Notes: generated by a model from the letters alone, not told the origin. DNA of 62,807 bases from Paenibacillus etheri (GCF_001012825.1 NZ_LCZJ02000034.1:82787-145593), one strand, 5' to 3'; counted from the first letter of the stretch, positions 17,650-26,849 are shown. Numbers and translations: made by a program.

Positions 17650-17761
17650 GATATCCCCCGGTCCTTCTCTTTAATTTCGTTAATGTATAACCTACTCATT
17701 ATATAACCTATTTATCATAAAATAGATTTTTTTTTCGCACTGGGATTTTAGAGTCCAATTC

Positions 17762-17799
17762 AAAGAAAACGACCCCACCGAATATTCTTCGGCGAGCCG
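17762..17799 (-). terminator. Terminator of the beta-propeller gene
   Basis: Imperfect stem around CCGAA/TTCGG with a G/C-rich lower part and one bulge, followed on the minus strand by GTTTTCTTT. The T-tract is interrupted. Confidence 0.6.
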
Positions 17800-17814
17800 C
17801 TTAGGTGTTAAATA

Positions 17815-19173
17815 TTATTTCATCTTTAGAGCCTGAGGCTCCTTGAAAGCAGTTAACTTTCCTTTGCTCTGCACAATGATCATACCGCTTTCCAGCAAGG
17901 TTGGTCCAAATACTCTATCCGATGTTTTGAGCTGCACAATCGGTTTTGCGGAAATCAAATCTATCGCGATTAATTTGCCGTCAGTCTGGGCTACATACAT
18001 GCCATGTCCGAGCAGATCAAAGCGGGCAATTGGATTGCTGATTCCACTGTACTGGAACACAGATTTATTAGAGATTTTAACGCCATAGATGCTCTGTTCG
18101 TTGCTGAAGAGGATTCTTCCGTCGTAAGGCCCCGCCGCGTAGGACAGCTTAGCTCCAATAGACGCGAAGGAATAATTATCTCGTGTTACGGTAGCAGGAT
18201 CAACATTGACTGGGTAGCCAAACACTCCTTTTTGTCCCCCAATATATATTCTATCCCCAATGATCCAGGCTCTACCTCCGCTAGTCATATATTCTTCATT
18301 TGGTGCCGGATTATTAGGGTCTATATTATTAGGGTTATACTCTACAGACTTTACAAGCTTACCTTTCTTCACATCCAGATGATCCAGTGTCGTCAGAGGA
18401 AGAAGATCTACTAAGGTTGCTTCCCGTTGTGAGATAAGCGTACTACTATCTGCTGCAATGGGAAGACTATGATTACCACTATTCCAAAGCTCCTTACCCG
18501 TTGTTCGATCAAACGCATGCAAGATGTTATACGTATAAGCTCCAGATACTGAGTTTTGAGCTAATACTAGATCCCCCTCAACCATGAACGGTTCAAACAG
18601 CTGCTCGCCAAAATCATCGCGCCACTGCAACTTGCCATCCTTCAGACTGTAGGCCTCGATATCACCATTGGCGGCAAATAGCTGATCTTTATCAATAACC
18701 AATTGGGTGGAACCTTTACTATTCGCTGATGAGCTCCATTTATTTTTACCAGTAGCTGCATTAACTGCATAGATTGTACCCGCTTCCGAAGTCACATAAG
18801 TCACACCGTCTTGATACAGAAGCGGCATCTTTAATTTAGAACCGTATTTCCACGCTACTTTACCGGTCTGAACGTTAATAGCTAACAGTTGGCCCTTTTG
18901 AAGTATAAAAGCCTTACCTGCGCCGACTGCAACGACTCCCTTATTACTCATGAGGTAATCCGTCGGTACATTTTCTAAAGCTGGTACATCCATTGTGGTT
19001 GACCACTCAACCTTTGCAGCAGGCAGGTTTGCATAATAATCATCAATATTCGAACCTATATACGAGGTGTGTGAATCAACCGCAGCAACTTGTACCGGAT
19101 TTACCATAAGCAATACCCCTAAACCAATAACCGCAGTACGAAGATATGATTTCAACAATATTCCTCTCACCAC
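17815..19173 (-). CDS. Secreted PQQ-like beta-propeller repeat protein
   Basis: 452 residues if started at the second of three consecutive GTG codons, six bases after AGGAGG; the longer frame to 19302 has no site. A signal peptide (about 1-27, AVIGLGVLLMVNPVQVAA) precedes repeated blades of the BamB/PQQ-enzyme type, for example GKAFILQKGQLLAINVQTGKVAWKYGS, GTIYAVNAATGKNKW and NILHAFDRTTGKELW. No catalytic residues of quinoprotein dehydrogenases are evident, so it is more likely a binding or scaffold protein at the cell surface. Single gene. Confidence 0.82.
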   Translation of the reverse strand: MVRGILLKSYLRTAVIGLGVLLMVNPVQVAAVDSHTSYIGSNIDDYYANLPAAKVEWSTTMDVPALENVPTDYLMSNKGVVAVGAGKAFILQKGQLLAINVQTGKVAWKYGSKLKMPLLYQDGVTYVTSEAGTIYAVNAATGKNKWSSSANSKGSTQLVIDKDQLFAANGDIEAYSLKDGKLQWRDDFGEQLFEPFMVEGDLVLAQNSVSGAYTYNILHAFDRTTGKELWNSGNHSLPIAADSSTLISQREATLVDLLPLTTLDHLDVKKGKLVKSVEYNPNNIDPNNPAPNEEYMTSGGRAWIIGDRIYIGGQKGVFGYPVNVDPATVTRDNYSFASIGAKLSYAAGPYDGRILFSNEQSIYGVKISNKSVFQYSGISNPIARFDLLGHGMYVAQTDGKLIAIDLISAKPIVQLKTSDRVFGPTLLESGMIIVQSKGKLTAFKEPQALKMK

Positions 19174-19317
19174 CACACGCCTCCTGTTATTAATGCCTCC
19201 ATTGGATAGATTCTCAAAATTAAATATAATACTATTGACGAGCATGTTGTAAAAACATGGATTATTATTCCTCATTTTGCCATTAGTAAAAGCAGAAATC
19301 AAAACATTTACTCATAA

Positions 19318-19348
19318 ACTTACAATTTGTAAGTCATTGTGTTATAAT
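19318..19348 (+). promoter_or_regulatory. Promoter with 17-bp palindromic operator
   Basis: TTACAA, 17-base spacer, TATAAT. The palindrome ACTTACAATTTGTAAGT (19318-19334) covers the -35. This form resembles operators of HxlR/DUF24 (YodB-type) regulators that sense electrophiles and control flavin oxidoreductases. Family assignment is inferred; no such regulator gene lies in the window. Confidence 0.65.
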
Positions 19349-19412
19349 AATCACATTCTTCCATAAACGAACAAGCTTTATCAAATATATAAATAACAAG
19401 GGGTTTGCGATC

Positions 19413-20498
19413 ATGAGTAACGAGGTAAACACAGCACCAGCATCCGATTTTGAATTCGGTATCTACACCCTAGGAGACATAGTAGCTGATTGTCATACCG
19501 GTGATAAGATCAGCCCGAAACAACGGTTGGACGAAGTTATAGCTGCGGCCAAGTTGGCGGATGAGGCGGGGCTTGATGTGTTCGGTGTAGGTGAGCATCA
19601 CCGACTTGATTTTGCGATATCTTCGGTTCCAGTCGTTCTGGCAGCCATCTCTCAGGTTACCCGTAGAATTAAGCTGACGAGCGCCACTACCGTATTAAGT
19701 ACCATTGATCCCGTCCGTGTGTTCGAGGATTTCGCCACACTTGATTTATTGTCGAATGGCCGTGCAGAGATTATTGCTGGACGTGGGGCTTTTGTGGAAT
19801 CTTTTCCACTCTTCGGGTATGAACTTGAAGACTATCATCGACTATTCGCCGAGAATATCAATCTGCTTCTCGAGCTTAATAAGCATGAAATTATGAACTG
19901 GGAGGGTTCCTTCCGTTCATCCCTGAAGGATTCTGAGATTGCTCCACGCCCTCTTCAACAAAGCCTTCCGGTATGGATTGGCGTAGGAGGTTCTCCTGAA
20001 AGCGCGGAGAAAGCTGGCGTACTCGGAACTGGAATGGCCATCGCCATTCTTAGCGGTAGTCCAGAACCCTTCCAAGAGCTTGCCGCAACTTATCGACGCG
20101 CTGGAATTCAGGCTGGGCATGCACCTGAAGCTTTAAAGATTGCGATTACTAGCCATGGCTACATTGCCGAAACCTCACAGCAGGCGCTCGATGAATATTA
20201 TCCTTACTACTATAGTTATCGTAATTCCATCAGCCCAAAACCTGGACAAGAATACAAAGTCTCTCATGACGACTTTGGGCAATATGTATCTCCTGATAAC
20301 ACAATGGCTGTGGGTAGCCCGCAGCAAATTATCGAAAAAATTCTCTATCAGCATGAGCTATTCGGCCATAGCCGCTTTATGACTCAGCTCGACATCGGCG
20401 GCCTTCCTTACGCCAAGGTAGCTAAGGCTATTGAACTATTGGCAACAGAGGTTGCCCCTGTCGTACGACGCGAGATTGCCAAGAAGAGCAACCGATAA
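19413..20498 (+). CDS. LLM-class flavin-dependent oxidoreductase
   Basis: 361 residues, luciferase-like TIM barrel. Visible marks: FEFGIYTLGD at the N-terminus, LDVFGVGEHHRLDFAISSVPVVLAAIS (about 55-80), FATLDLLSNGRAEIIAGRG, and SLPVWIGVGGSPESAEKAG. It belongs to a different branch from the gene at 2618. Members act as monooxygenases or F420/FMN-dependent dehydrogenases on small organics, and the substrate here is unknown. The start has AAGGGG about 10 bases upstream. A palindromic operator over its promoter suggests induction by reactive small molecules. Confidence 0.87.
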   Translation: MSNEVNTAPASDFEFGIYTLGDIVADCHTGDKISPKQRLDEVIAAAKLADEAGLDVFGVGEHHRLDFAISSVPVVLAAISQVTRRIKLTSATTVLSTIDPVRVFEDFATLDLLSNGRAEIIAGRGAFVESFPLFGYELEDYHRLFAENINLLLELNKHEIMNWEGSFRSSLKDSEIAPRPLQQSLPVWIGVGGSPESAEKAGVLGTGMAIAILSGSPEPFQELAATYRRAGIQAGHAPEALKIAITSHGYIAETSQQALDEYYPYYYSYRNSISPKPGQEYKVSHDDFGQYVSPDNTMAVGSPQQIIEKILYQHELFGHSRFMTQLDIGGLPYAKVAKAIELLATEVAPVVRREIAKKSNR

Positions 20499-20520
20499 AA
20501 CTGAAGGCTGTCCCAGTAAG

Positions 20521-20566
20521 CAAAGCAGCGCTTCTCCCGTTCGTGGAGAAGCGCTGCTTTGTGTTT
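20521..20566 (+). terminator. Terminator with 17-bp perfect stem
   Basis: Arms 20521-20537 and 20545-20561 are perfectly complementary, with a 7-base loop, followed by GTGTTTTG. It ends the monooxygenase gene. Confidence 0.85.
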
Positions 20567-20689
20567 TGCTTCATTGTGACTTGCTGCAGCACGTTATGTA
20601 GAGCATCTTCACAAGGCTGCGTTGATCCCAATTTCGTGCTAAATATAGATATTCTCTCGATTTTCAGGGAGCTTTACCCTAATTACTCT

Positions 20690-20736
20690 AAAAAAAGAAG
20701 CTGCCCATAAGTAGATCACTACTTTTGAGACAGCCA
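20690..20736 (-). terminator. Terminator of the TIR unit
   Basis: GGCTG.../...GCAGC outer stem and AAGTAG/CTACTT inner stem, followed on the minus strand by seven T. It lies just behind the 78-residue gene. Confidence 0.8.
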
Positions 20737-20746
20737 CTTATGCTTG

Positions 20747-20983
20747 TTACGCAAAGGATGGTTTATTATTGTCTACCTTCCCGCTAATAAGCTTCTTATA
20801 TTCATCATCTCCGCCATCTAAAGAAGGCGCAGTATAAATTTGTGCTGAAGCTGGTTGTTGAGCGGAATGACTCGACCCTGTTTTGCTTGTGGTACTCTTA
20901 TTATCTTCTGCACTCCTGCTTCCACCACTTGCAGAGCGGAGAACAGCACCCGATAAGTTGTTAATACCCTTTATTCGCTTCAT
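20747..20983 (-). CDS. Small hydrophilic protein coupled to the TIR gene
   Basis: 78 residues with no recognised domain. Ser/Thr/Gly/Gln-rich and probably disordered in the middle (about 15-50, SASGGSRSAEDNKSTTSKTG). A short N-terminal segment reads MKRIKGINNLSGAV and the tail reads LDGGDDEYKKLISGKVDNNKPSFA. Its ATG overlaps the TIR gene stop as ATGA, so the two are translated together and likely act together. It might be a regulator, inhibitor or substrate of the TIR protein; the sequence does not say which. Confidence 0.72.
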   Translation of the reverse strand: MKRIKGINNLSGAVLRSASGGSRSAEDNKSTTSKTGSSHSAQQPASAQIYTAPSLDGGDDEYKKLISGKVDNNKPSFA

Positions 20984-21987
20984 GCTGAATCCTCCCCTAC
21001 TAAATGATTGATGGTACGGAATAAATCCTGATTATTCCCAACTACCGCCTTAAGATTATCCGCAGATAATCCATCACTCCCTGAAAAGTGTACGGAAAGA
21101 ACATACTTCTTACCTAGAGGATAGCATAGGATATATACCTCCGCAACTTCCGTGCGTTGAAAAAAAGTCCATTTGCTCGATAAAAATGCATCAACCACAC
21201 TAGGCTGCTTCTCATTTCCTTTCGTTACAGTCAAAGAATAGGAGTGACCACGCCCGACATTCCCACCCACCTGAACAAGCTGTTCCTTCTCTTGAGCCTG
21301 CCAGATTGCAGCACCGATCACTCGACAATGCTTCGGAGGTAAAAAGGAATTGCGGATCGCCTCACTGAGTGCGTGATACTTCTCTCCATCCTCAGAGATA
21401 GCCACATTACTATTATATTGCCAAAAAAAATGAAGGATACTTTCTTTCCGCCTTAATTCCATCTTTAGCTGCTCTAAATCTTTCACCGGGTCACGGAATC
21501 TCCCAAGCCCCTGAACACTATCAATAATCTTACCACAGCTCACATCCACAGCAGCCGTAGGATTATCATGATGCATCTCATACTCTAAAGCTGTAATTCC
21601 CGACAGATCGGACAACAGATGATATTCTTCAACATTCTCTCCAGGGATTAAATCGCCGCGGGCTGTCACCTGATCCGGCACTAAGCAAAAGACGCGATTA
21701 CGCCGTAATCTAGCCCAAAACAAACCCATTTCAAACCCTGTATTATCACGAGTAACATAATAAAATTTACCGCGTATTTTGGCAACATCATCTGGTGAGA
21801 ACACAAATACGGCAAAATCGCTCTCATCCAAATTTCTCTCCAGTGCCTCCATCGTGTATTCATTCGCGCGAAAGGCATTGGCATACCAAGGATGTACTTC
21901 AGCATCCCTCTTCAGCTGCTCATGAATCGCTCTTGCATAACGTATGGATTCCCTGGAAGATCCAATGAATAGCTTTGGTTTATTCAC
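20980..21987 (-). CDS. TIR-like (CAP12/PycTIR type) nucleotide-binding protein
   Basis: 335 residues. Residues about 4-125 match the TIR-like domain seen in CBASS Cap12 and Pycsar PycTIR effectors: KLFIGSSRESIRYARAIHEQL at the start, then FAVFVFSPDDV (58-68) and RDNTGFEMGLFWARL (80-94). The glutamate in the FEMG motif (E86) corresponds to the NADase catalytic residue of these effectors. The C-terminal half (about 165-335) is not recognised; it could be a sensor. The start is GTG seven bases after AAGGAG. No cyclase gene is adjacent, so if it is a defence effector its trigger lies in its own C-terminus or elsewhere. It is followed by a coupled 78-residue gene. Confidence 0.78.
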   Translation of the reverse strand: MNKPKLFIGSSRESIRYARAIHEQLKRDAEVHPWYANAFRANEYTMEALERNLDESDFAVFVFSPDDVAKIRGKFYYVTRDNTGFEMGLFWARLRRNRVFCLVPDQVTARGDLIPGENVEEYHLLSDLSGITALEYEMHHDNPTAAVDVSCGKIIDSVQGLGRFRDPVKDLEQLKMELRRKESILHFFWQYNSNVAISEDGEKYHALSEAIRNSFLPPKHCRVIGAAIWQAQEKEQLVQVGGNVGRGHSYSLTVTKGNEKQPSVVDAFLSSKWTFFQRTEVAEVYILCYPLGKKYVLSVHFSGSDGLSADNLKAVVGNNQDLFRTINHLVGEDSA

Positions 21988-22142
21988 GGCAGCACTCCTT
22001 CATCCTTCCCGATATGTAATAATTATACAAGTGTTTAGACCACCGGAATAGAGGCCAAGTTCTCAAAAATATCTAAAAACATTATTCTAAACCTCGTAAA
22101 GTGGGTAAAAAATTACGACTACTTTGAAAAAGCGAGGATACT

Positions 22143-23291
22143 ATGAATAAAATGATAGGTGTCACATTGCTCACAGCTTGCCTTTTGGGTATAGCAGCGC
22201 CACAGTCTGCTGAAGCCAAAACATCAGCGGGGAGTTATACCGCTCAGGTATACGCGAACTCTTTAAATGTACGCAATGAGCCGGCGAAGAATGCAACTGT
22301 TGTAGGATCTATTAAGAACGGAGCAAGGGTAACTGTGACCGATGAGCAGCATGGGTGGCTAAAGGTTAAGACCGGGAACACTTCTGGTTGGGTAGCTGGC
22401 TATTACCTTAAAAAGGTGAACAATAGCGCTAAGCAAACTGGCGCTTCTGGATCATCTTTTTCTTCCAAAGCCAGCACTACTTCCTCCACCTCAACCAGCG
22501 CTTCGGGTAGCACCACTAAGGCTACAGTTACGGCAGATTCATTGCGCATCCGAAGCGGTCCAGGAACACAATATAAGGTACTCGGGTCTTTAAAGGCTAA
22601 GGATACCGTCGCTCTCCTCCTTCGTCAGAATGATTGGATACGAATTCGGACAGCTAGCGGTGAGATCGGTTGGGTCGCGGCACAATATATCCGAACTGGA
22701 GCCACGCCAAGCAGCACAAGCACTACAAGCACCGTTTCGCGCACTGGTAATTTACGAGGAAAATTAATCGTCGTAGATCCCGGTCATGGAGGCAGTGATC
22801 CGGGGATGCTCGGCACTACATATAACACCATGGAAAAGGATTTGAATCTGCATACCGCACTTTATCTCCGCGATGCCCTTTTAGCTAAAGGTGCACGGGT
22901 CGAGATGACACGTACCCGGGGGGATCAGAAACCTACACTTGCTAGGCGGGTTCAGATGAGTGAGGCTCTGCGTGCAGATGCTTTTGTAAGCATTCATTAT
23001 AATTCCTCTCCGAAAAAAGTTTCCGGGACACTGACCTTCTTTTACTCCGAATCTGATGATCTTAAGCTGGCACGGGCAATTGAATCCCGGCTGGGACAAG
23101 GTATCGGTCTAAAGAGTAACGGGTTGTCCTTTGGCGATTATCACATCCTGAGGGAGAATCGAATTCCAGCTACCTTAGTTGAACTCGGATTCCTTACCAA
23201 TCCTACAGATGAGTCTATGGTCCGCAAATCCTCTTATCAGAAAAAAGCTGCTAAAGCGATCGCCGATGGTGTAGCAGATTATTTTAAATAA
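22143..23291 (+). CDS. SH3b-containing N-acetylmuramoyl-L-alanine amidase
   Basis: 382 residues, secreted cell-wall hydrolase that cuts the bond between MurNAc and the stem peptide. Signal peptide 1-25 (ending SAEA), bacterial SH3 repeats at about 32-92 (LNVRNEPAKNATVVGSI) and 126-186 (LRIRSGPGTQYKVLGSL), separated by Ser/Thr linkers. An Amidase_3 domain spans about 205-382. Zinc ligands and catalytic residues are visible in VDPGHGGSD, MEKDLNL, SIHYNSS and LVELGFLTN. The start has GCGAGG. It is transcribed away from the TIR unit, with 155 bases between the two starts. Confidence 0.94.
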   Translation: MNKMIGVTLLTACLLGIAAPQSAEAKTSAGSYTAQVYANSLNVRNEPAKNATVVGSIKNGARVTVTDEQHGWLKVKTGNTSGWVAGYYLKKVNNSAKQTGASGSSFSSKASTTSSTSTSASGSTTKATVTADSLRIRSGPGTQYKVLGSLKAKDTVALLLRQNDWIRIRTASGEIGWVAAQYIRTGATPSSTSTTSTVSRTGNLRGKLIVVDPGHGGSDPGMLGTTYNTMEKDLNLHTALYLRDALLAKGARVEMTRTRGDQKPTLARRVQMSEALRADAFVSIHYNSSPKKVSGTLTFFYSESDDLKLARAIESRLGQGIGLKSNGLSFGDYHILRENRIPATLVELGFLTNPTDESMVRKSSYQKKAAKAIADGVADYFK

Positions 23292-23310
23292 AACAGGATC
23301 CGTCAAGAAT

Positions 23311-23372
23311 AAAAGCCCGACCCAAGGTATCCTCCAAGTCTGACCTGAGGAGATCCGTGAGCCAGGCTTTTT
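23311..23372. terminator. Shared terminator between amidase and mntH
   Basis: AAAAGCC...GGCTTTTT outer stem with an imperfect inner stem. T-runs on both sides suit the two convergent genes. Confidence 0.65.
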
Positions 23373-23382
23373 AACTGCCTGC

Positions 23383-24675
23383 TTATACAAATATTTGATA
23401 TACCAAAAATAAGTTTAACGATACAACGAGACCGGAGATGATCCACCCAAGAGCAGCTGTCATCTTACGATTCACTAACCCGCCCATAATCTGACGATTA
23501 CTTGTAAACATAACCAGTGGTACCAGGGCAAATGCAATCCCAAAGGACAAGATCACCTGACTGATAACGAGCGCCTTCGTTGGATTTACACCAAAGCCAA
23601 TGATAGCCAAAGGTGGAATAATCGTAATCGCACGGCGTAAGTACAGGTTAATTCTTTTGTTGATGAAGCCTTGCATCACCACATCACCAGCCATAGTTCC
23701 TACCGATGAGCTCGATAATCCCGCGATGAGTAATCCTAAGCCAAACGAGATCGCCGTTACCGGTCCAGCTAAATGGCTAAATTGCTGAAACGCAACATCC
23801 AAGTCCTCAACCACGAGACCATTTTTGAAAAACAATGCCGCGGAGACAATAACCATCGCCAGATTAACCGCGCCTGCAATAATCATCGCAATAATAATAT
23901 CTATGAATTCCAATTTAAAGATCTGTTTCTTCTCCGCTTCATTCACCCCTACGATGCGGTTCTGAGTAAGTGATGAATGTAAATAAATCGCATGCGGCAT
24001 CACTGTAGCGCCTAGAATTCCTGCGGCCAAAAGGATGCTGTCCACCCCTTCAAACTTAGGTGTGAACATGCCTACAGCAACCGCGCCCATATCCGGTTTA
24101 GCTACAATAACTTGAAAGGCGAATGCTAAAACGACGATAAGAATCATTGCAGCAATTCCGGCCTCAAGTGAGCGGTATCCCCGGCGCTGAAGCTCTAAGA
24201 TAGCAAAAGAACCAACGGCAGTAATCATTGCTGCAGGCAGCATAGGGATATCAAACAATAGATAAAGTCCTAATGCTGCCCCGATAAACTCCGCCAGATC
24301 CGTAGCTATTATCACCAGTTCACTTTGAATCCATAAGAAGATCGATACACTCTTCGGGAAACGATCATGAGCAATCTCCGGCAGGTTCTTCCCGGTAGCA
24401 ATACCAAGCTTGGCCGACAATGCCTGAATAAGAACAGCCATTAAGTTCGAGGCCACAATTACCCATAATAAGAGATAGCCGTATTTTGAACCCGCCGTAA
24501 TGTTGGTCGCAAAATTACCCGGATCCAGATAAGCAACCGCAGCGATAAACGCTGGACCTAAAAATGGGAGTAATCTTTTAATTCCTTTGGTCTCCCCATT
24601 AAGAACGGCTTGCGCTGAAATGGAGTTCTTATGTTGTTTTATATGTGGTGTTTCTACTAAAGTTTGTTCTAGCAT
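23383..24675 (-). CDS. mntH: Nramp divalent metal (Mn2+) transporter
   Basis: 430 residues from the ATG at 24675, which follows AGAGGAGG; the open frame extends further but without a site. It is a proton-coupled Mn2+/Fe2+ importer with 11 predicted helices. Family motifs are present: DPGNFATNI in helix 1 (metal-binding Asp and Asn) and MPHAIYLHSSL in helix 6 (metal-binding Met). The transport signature region around residues 120-150 is also intact. A well-placed MntR-like operator (24718-24738) lies just after the predicted transcription start, so manganese repression is expected. Confidence 0.95.
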   Translation of the reverse strand: MLEQTLVETPHIKQHKNSISAQAVLNGETKGIKRLLPFLGPAFIAAVAYLDPGNFATNITAGSKYGYLLLWVIVASNLMAVLIQALSAKLGIATGKNLPEIAHDRFPKSVSIFLWIQSELVIIATDLAEFIGAALGLYLLFDIPMLPAAMITAVGSFAILELQRRGYRSLEAGIAAMILIVVLAFAFQVIVAKPDMGAVAVGMFTPKFEGVDSILLAAGILGATVMPHAIYLHSSLTQNRIVGVNEAEKKQIFKLEFIDIIIAMIIAGAVNLAMVIVSAALFFKNGLVVEDLDVAFQQFSHLAGPVTAISFGLGLLIAGLSSSSVGTMAGDVVMQGFINKRINLYLRRAITIIPPLAIIGFGVNPTKALVISQVILSFGIAFALVPLVMFTSNRQIMGGLVNRKMTAALGWIISGLVVSLNLFLVYQIFV

Positions 24676-24717
24676 GTTAATTCCTCCTCTTGCCCGAAAA
24701 AGTTGTCTATATACACG

Positions 24718-24775
24718 AAAGTTTCCTCTGTGCAACTTATATTTAAAGTATATGCTCATTTCTGAAAAATGTAAA
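24718..24775 (-). promoter_or_regulatory. mntH promoter with MntR box
   Basis: Minus strand TTTACA, 17-base spacer, TATACT (24775-24747). The segment 24718-24738, on the plus strand starting AAAGTTTCCTCTGTGCAACT, matches the MntR operator pattern of Bacillus mntH and sits at about +2 to +22. Confidence 0.8.
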
Positions 24776-24821
24776 TATGTTTCATGAGAAATTTTCATTT
24801 GCTTGCACACTACTGATCGAC

Positions 24822-24865
24822 AAAAAAACCGGACGACATCAGGAATTACCCGATCTTCGCCCGGC
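24822..24865 (-). terminator. Terminator of the small membrane protein gene
   Basis: CCGGGCGA/TCGTCCGG outer stem (one G-U) with an inner imperfect stem, followed on the minus strand by seven T. Confidence 0.8.
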
Positions 24866-24888
24866 TTAAGCCAATTACTTCTAATTTC

Positions 24889-25095
24889 TTATGTTGTGAG
24901 ACTTTGAATATCCCTTCTCATTTGTTCATTCTGTATTTTCAGCTCATTCAATTCTTTCTGAAGCTCCTGATAGTCAGGTGACGCTTGCTTTCTCGACCCA
25001 TGACCATGACCGTGTCCGTGTTTCCCACCCAGTCCGAACATCATAAATAACATCATTAAAGGGCAGATCAATGTGATTAACCAAGACCAATTCAT
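24889..25095 (-). CDS. Small membrane protein with His/Gly stretch and coiled coil
   Basis: 68 residues: one membrane helix (about 4-22, WLITLICPLMMLFMMFGLGG), then GKHGHGHGHGS, then an amphipathic coiled coil (about 42-65, QELQKELNELKIQNEQMRR). It resembles DUF2933-type small proteins often found near metal or stress genes. The histidine repeat could bind divalent metal. The function is unknown. Good AGGAGG-like site in its leader (TAGGAGGTTAAGCT). Confidence 0.75.
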   Translation of the reverse strand: MNWSWLITLICPLMMLFMMFGLGGKHGHGHGHGSRKQASPDYQELQKELNELKIQNEQMRRDIQSLTT

Positions 25096-25169
25096 AGCTT
25101 AACCTCCTAGAATTTCATTATGACCTCTTTATCATAAAGAAAAGTTATGGAGAAAGGATGTGCTGGCGA

Positions 25170-26849
25170 TTACGAATTCTTCTTCCATGTATCCTTCAGC
25201 GGCACAATTCGGTTCAGTACCAGCTTATCTGCTGTGGTATATTTCTTATCCACACAGAAGAATCCATGCCGGATGAATTGAAATTTATGTTCTGGAAGCG
25301 CACTTTCCATGGAAGGCTCTAACAAACAATCCTTCAAAATTGTTAAGGAATCCGGATTAAGATACGCATCCCAGCGTTCATCGTCTTCTTTAGGACCGTC
25401 GTTATCTTTTAGCAATCGCTCATATAGATGAACTTCCGCCTTGATTGCGTGTTTTGCAGATACCCAGTGGATGGTCGCTTTAACCTTACGTTCATTAAAC
25501 CCACTTCCACTCTTCGTTCTCGGATCATAGGTGCAGCGAAGCTCTATAACTTCTCCGGTTGCTTCGTCCTTGATCACTTCATTGCACTTAATGAAATAGG
25601 CGCCCTTTAACCTTACCTCATTCCCTATAGTCAGCCTGTGATAACCTTTGGGTGGCTCCTCCATGAAGTCCTCTTGTTCAATATACAGCGTCCGTGAAAA
25701 AGGAACTTCTCTTTCTCCCAGCGTCTTATCCTCACTATTATTCTCAATCGTCAGCCATTCGCTTTGATCCTCAGGATAGTTAGTAATAACCACCTTTAAA
25801 GGCTTGAGAACAGCCATCACGCTAGTTGCTTTCGCCTTCAAATCTTGTCTGAGCGCATGCTCTAACATGGCAATATCCACAATGGTGCTATTTCTGACAA
25901 ATCCAATTTCCTTCACAAAATTCCGAATACTTTCAGGTGTGAAACCTCTTCTCCGCAGTCCGCGAAGCGTTGGAAGTCTTGGATCATCCCATCCATCCAC
26001 ATATTGTCCGGTAACCAGTTGTCTGATATACCGCTTACTAGTGACGACGCCAGTGATATTTACTCGTCCAAACTCCCTTTGCTTAGGAGCCTCAAGGGTA
26101 TCTAGTTCATTCAACACCCACTCATACAGTGGTCGGTGATCCTTGAACTCAATTGAGCATAAGGAATGCGTAATGCCTTCGATAGCATCTTGTATCGGAT
26201 GGGCAAAATCATACATCGGATAGATGCACCAATCGTTACCCATTCTATAATGCTCTGCATGGATGATTCTAAATATCACCGGATCACGCAAGTTAATATT
26301 AGGTGAGCTCATATCTATTTTAGCCCGCAATACTCTGGCTCCCGTCGGATAGGCTCCATTCCTCATCTCCGTGAATAACTTCAAATTCTCTTCCACAGAA
26401 CGCTCCCGATAAGGGCTGTTCTTTCCCGGCTCCGTAAGCGTTCCTCTATAAGCTGACACCTCTTCAGGTGATAAATCACAGACATACGCTTTTCCTTTTC
26501 GGATTAATGTGACTGCGCTATTGTATATTTTTTCCGAATAGTCTGATCCATAAAAAATATGGTCCGGCGAGTAGCCCATCCATAGCATATCTTCGCGAAT
26601 AGCATTTACATACTCCAGATCCTCTTTTAAAGGATTGGTGTCATCAAAGCGCAAATGGAACTTCCCGCCATACTTTTTCGCAGTCGTATAGTTCGTGTGA
26701 ATAGCATACGCACTGCCAATATGCAGATACCCGTTAGGCTCCGGTGGGAATCTCGTGCAAATATCTCTACTGTAAGTCCCAGCTTCCAGCTCTTCTTGAA
26801 TCAATCTGTCGATGTAACTCTCTGCTAATATTTCCGGTTCCTTGTTCAT
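25170..26849 (-). CDS. glnS: Glutaminyl-tRNA synthetase
   Basis: 559 residues, class I synthetase that charges tRNA-Gln directly. The HIGH-type motif is in PPEPNGYLHIGSAYAIHTNY (about 35-54) and the KMSKS-type motif in VTSKRYIRQLV near 270. The catalytic and acceptor domains are followed by the two beta-barrel anticodon-binding domains (about 340-550). Start backed by AGGAGG. Many Bacillus instead charge tRNA-Gln by the GltX/GatCAB route, so a GlnRS is a lineage marker, probably from an old transfer in Paenibacillus relatives. It is controlled by a T-box with a Gln specifier. Confidence 0.96.
   Translation of the reverse strand: MNKEPEILAESYIDRLIQEELEAGTYSRDICTRFPPEPNGYLHIGSAYAIHTNYTTAKKYGGKFHLRFDDTNPLKEDLEYVNAIREDMLWMGYSPDHIFYGSDYSEKIYNSAVTLIRKGKAYVCDLSPEEVSAYRGTLTEPGKNSPYRERSVEENLKLFTEMRNGAYPTGARVLRAKIDMSSPNINLRDPVIFRIIHAEHYRMGNDWCIYPMYDFAHPIQDAIEGITHSLCSIEFKDHRPLYEWVLNELDTLEAPKQREFGRVNITGVVTSKRYIRQLVTGQYVDGWDDPRLPTLRGLRRRGFTPESIRNFVKEIGFVRNSTIVDIAMLEHALRQDLKAKATSVMAVLKPLKVVITNYPEDQSEWLTIENNSEDKTLGEREVPFSRTLYIEQEDFMEEPPKGYHRLTIGNEVRLKGAYFIKCNEVIKDEATGEVIELRCTYDPRTKSGSGFNERKVKATIHWVSAKHAIKAEVHLYERLLKDNDGPKEDDERWDAYLNPDSLTILKDCLLEPSMESALPEHKFQFIRHGFFCVDKKYTTADKLVLNRIVPLKDTWKKNS

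Noticed and set aside
20980-21987. Reading the TIR protein as a toll-like CBASS operon
   Set aside because: No cyclase, Cap2/Cap3 or STING-like gene is adjacent, so I did not call it CBASS or Pycsar.
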